Source: Melioribacter sp.
Lineage (GTDB): Bacteria; Bacteroidota; Ignavibacteria; Ignavibacteriales; Melioribacteraceae
Reading direction: 5' to 3'
NCBI GenBank assembly: GCA_020723965.1
Contig: DYHW01000008.1
Span: 16,343-80,342, forward strand
DNA: 64,000 bases
Shown piece after piece: positions 61,983 to 64,000 of this stretch. Made by a program: the position numbers and the translations under genes. The notes beneath the pieces were generated by a model. The model had not been told where the DNA came from. It did not search any database and saw only the letters and a list, made by a program, of their open reading frames with translations. The stretch's first letter is position 1. Each line of letters starts with the position of its first letter.

Positions 61983-63341
61983 ATGAATGAAGAAAACAAA
62001 CAAAAAATTATCATGGAATGCTCAGCGAGTTATTCTTTGAATGATGCAAGCGGACAAGAAATAGGGAAATGGGATGCCCAAGTCCGGCTTGATGAAGAAA
62101 ACATCTCTGTCCTGCCAAAGTTTGGTGAGGCATTATTTTTCTCGCTTCGGGATATTCTTGAAATTTTTGTGGGTGAATATAAGATTCATCTCACTTTGAG
62201 TTCAAAAGAAAAACTCACACTTTTTAATCTCAGCTACAAATACGAAGATTTCTTGCGGGTTCTCTCCAAATTGCGCAATGAAATACTTCTGAAAGATATG
62301 CTCATGCAGGAGACACTCAGGAAATCGGGAGTGGAAGCAGAATTTGTTTACTTTGATGAGAGTGGAAAAGAAAAGCAGAAAGGAGAATGCGAGCCACGAT
62401 TATATGAGACGGCAATAGTTATGATACCTGAAAAAGGAGAACTCGTAAGAATCCCTTATAGCGACATTTTAGAAATTCGGGACGAAGATTTTACCCTTAC
62501 CATAACAACAGATTTTGGAGAGAAATTTGTTTTGTCAAAAATGGGCAGGCAATTTGACCCCTTCACGAAAACTCTCTCTGACTTAATCAACGAACTTTCT
62601 CTCAAAGTCCAATCTTCGCTCAAAGAATTACTGCCTAAATCTGACCCATCAGTTATAAGACGAACAGCTCGACTTATGAAGGAAGGCAAAGCAGCCAGAA
62701 GAAGCGACATAGAATCAATTTCTCCTGAACTATGGGCAGAATTAGAAAAGAAATTAGAAGTCTCAGGCATTAAAGAAGAATACGATTTCTTAAAATCCCT
62801 TGCCCAGAAAGAAAAAATGTGCATCGGATTGAAACGGGGACTCTTGGGCGATTTAACAGGCGAATATATCTGGTTTTTGATTCCCATTTACAGCACAAAT
62901 CCAGATGAGCCGGGGAACGTTGTTGCAATGGAAGCAATTTCCGGTGAAGGCGGCGGAAAGGCGACTTATTTTTTCAGGATAGTGAGCAGGAAAGAATATC
63001 CCAATTTCAAAAACATAGAAGACCTGCATAAAGAAATTGACAATTTTATCAGAAGAATAAACCGTTGTATGCTGGCTATAAACTTCAGGAGAGAACCGAT
63101 TTATCTGCCGGATGAAAGATTGGAAGATCCGCAGTATCAGAAATATCAATTTGCAATACAAAAAATGCCTGCGCTTCGGGAACTGCGCCATCTTTTTATT
63201 GGCAGAGTTATTCATTCCTCGCCTGAACAATGGAAACAAGATGTGATCGATCTGCTAAAATTTAATGTGACTATCATGGATAATTCGGCGAATTGGAAGA
63301 AAGGAGGTGATGCAAAAGCAGATGATAAGAATCCAAATTAG
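61983..63341 (+). CDS. large hypothetical protein, cassette gene
   Basis: A 452-residue soluble protein without signal peptide or membrane segment. The first 230 residues look like two related beta-rich segments (each with a pattern such as LPKFGEALFFSLRDILEI and IPEKGELVRIPYSDILEI), suggesting two PH-like modules. The middle is helical (DPSVIRRTARLMKEGKAARRSDIE). The C-terminal region includes a FLIPIYSTNPDEPGNVVAMEAIS stretch. No family known to me fits. A large share of Glu and Lys fits a cytosolic protein. It follows the inverted-repeat site by 17 bp. Confidence 0.75.
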   Translation: MNEENKQKIIMECSASYSLNDASGQEIGKWDAQVRLDEENISVLPKFGEALFFSLRDILEIFVGEYKIHLTLSSKEKLTLFNLSYKYEDFLRVLSKLRNEILLKDMLMQETLRKSGVEAEFVYFDESGKEKQKGECEPRLYETAIVMIPEKGELVRIPYSDILEIRDEDFTLTITTDFGEKFVLSKMGRQFDPFTKTLSDLINELSLKVQSSLKELLPKSDPSVIRRTARLMKEGKAARRSDIESISPELWAELEKKLEVSGIKEEYDFLKSLAQKEKMCIGLKRGLLGDLTGEYIWFLIPIYSTNPDEPGNVVAMEAISGEGGGKATYFFRIVSRKEYPNFKNIEDLHKEIDNFIRRINRCMLAINFRREPIYLPDERLEDPQYQKYQFAIQKMPALRELRHLFIGRVIHSSPEQWKQDVIDLLKFNVTIMDNSANWKKGGDAKADDKNPN

Positions 63342-63429
63342 GCCCACTGGATTATTATGGGTGGGTAAAACAGTTGAGTTTAATTGGAAGAGTAAAACAA
63401 AATAACACCGCCCAAAAAGGAGAAAAACT

Positions 63430-63861
63430 ATGAAAACTAAAATCATAACTGTATCAGCATTGATAATAGTCAGTGCAATGTTAACCTTATTTGGTTGCGG
63501 GAAAAAAACTGATGAACCCAAAGTTCAGCCAGAAACTAAACAAGAAGGTACTGCACCGGCTACTGAGACAGTGGCTAAGGCACTTACTGACGACGATTTC
63601 ATTGAGTACTGGGCTCAAATGACATATATTGGTGAAAAATTTGAGAAAGACCCAATGCGTTACGGTGAAGAAATCCAGAAGGTATATAAAAAGATTGGCC
63701 TTACCGAAAAAGAGGGCGAGGTTTTTGGTGAAAGATATGCAGAATGGATGGCAAATTGGCAGAAAAAAATGATGGCTGACCCAGAAAAGGCAGGTAAGGA
63801 ATGGGATGCCATTGGCAAAAAAGTAGAAAACCGAGTAGCCGAACTTAAGGCAGGCAAATAA
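63430..63861 (+). CDS. small lipoprotein of unknown function
   Basis: A 143-residue protein with a lipoprotein signal peptide; the lipobox is LFGC at residues 20-23. A Thr/Pro/Glu-rich linker follows, then a helical domain (DDDFIEYWAQMTYIGEKFEKD and EWMANWQKKMMADPEKAGKEWD). I recognise no family. A GGAGAAAAAC site precedes it. A strong hairpin lies downstream. It is the third gene of the putative cassette series. Confidence 0.75.
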   Translation: MKTKIITVSALIIVSAMLTLFGCGKKTDEPKVQPETKQEGTAPATETVAKALTDDDFIEYWAQMTYIGEKFEKDPMRYGEEIQKVYKKIGLTEKEGEVFGERYAEWMANWQKKMMADPEKAGKEWDAIGKKVENRVAELKAGK

Positions 63862-63874
63862 CTCAAAAATATGA

Positions 63875-63901
63875 GGCTGTCCCAGGTTTCACTGGACAGC
63901 C
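63875..63901 (+). terminator. stem-loop downstream of lipoprotein gene
   Basis: GGCTGTCCCAG (63875-63885) and CTGGACAGCC (63892-63901) form a ten-pair stem with one bulged C and a loop of six bases. No T tract follows, so it may be an attenuator or a terminator of reduced strength. A tiny ATG-led frame, 63922-63981, ends after 19 codons and is not counted as a gene. Confidence 0.45.
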
Positions 63902-64000
63902 CCATAAGGAGTTTGGTGGATATGAAAATATTTCTAACATTATTTATGTATTGGTTCAGCGGAAAATGGAATTTCGGTTGAGTTAAGTAAGGTGAAAAAG

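Noticed and set aside
63922..63981. 19-codon frame at the end of the window
   Set aside because: A good GGAG site precedes the ATG, but the frame stops after 19 codons (MKIFLTLFMYWF...). It may be the start of a broken gene continuing outside the window, but this cannot be supported.
63373..63984. GTTGAGTT at 63373-63380 and 63977-63984 as further cassette core sites
   Set aside because: The eight bases match GTTRRRY but neither copy has inverted-repeat arms nearby, and such short matches are expected by chance.

Overview
The window looks like a chromosomal piece of a Gram-negative, low-G+C member of the Ignavibacteria / Bacteroidota-Chlorobi group. This is inferred, not proven. The evidence is AT-rich coding sequence, an LPS Kdo transferase, a cbb3 oxidase with fused CcoN-CcoO and a one-heme CcoP, an N2O-reductase operon of the clade II type, and interspersed repeats typical of that group.

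Layout. 1-11.2 kb (mostly minus strand): lipopolysaccharide glycosyl transfer (waaA, GT9 heptosyltransferase), fructose-1,6-bisphosphatase, two tandem ABC exporter half-transporters whose motifs suggest an asymmetric heterodimer, serS and leuS. 11.5-20.1 kb: a CPA2 cation/proton antiporter, an S9 peptidase, a DUF1232 protein, a NUDIX hydrolase, murI and a glnD-like protein. 20.3-24.7 kb: a tyrosine phenol-lyase-like enzyme, then queC, a three-gene restriction-modification cassette and queF, closely packed on the minus strand. 24.8-27.7 kb: MFS transporter, YciO-type protein, short-chain dehydrogenase. 27.9-36.8 kb (plus): a complete cbb3 oxidase locus (ccoI, ccoS, ccoNO, ccoQ, ccoP, ccoG, ccoH, TauE-like protein). 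36.9-38.1 kb: HD hydrolase and SixA-like phosphatase.

38.5-44.8 kb holds a tight six-gene plus-strand operon without an obvious described counterpart: PqqD-like protein, ATP-grasp ligase, PLP decarboxylase, urea-transporter/M23-peptidase fusion, TPR protein and outer-membrane barrel. It is my best candidate for an undescribed system.

44.8-57.2 kb is an N2O-respiration island. A tRNA 3'-end remnant, a 177-bp repeat and a truncated multicopper oxidase sit at its left edge, and a second 175-bp copy of the repeat sits at its right edge. Between them lies a ten-gene minus-strand operon: FAD/Fe-S oxidoreductase, Rieske, cytochrome b, pentaheme cytochrome c, nosZ, nosB, nosD, nosF, nosL, nosY. nosZ carries a frameshift near 50780 and has markedly higher G+C than its neighbours.

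57.2-60.5 kb: isochorismatase-like hydrolase, a divergent C39-like peptidase and Ddl-like ATP-grasp pair, and cobO. 61.0-64.0 kb: a tyrosine-recombinase fragment lacking its catalytic domain, followed by three foreign-looking genes. The first two junctions share a GTTAGKC-GAAACGGCGGC repeat, one of them within an 85-bp inverted-repeat structure, which suggests an integron- or cassette-like remnant.

The genome fragment therefore combines microaerobic respiration (cbb3) with N2O reduction fed through a quinol:cytochrome c complex, plus several acquired modules marked by repeats. There are no rRNA genes, intact tRNA genes or CRISPR arrays.
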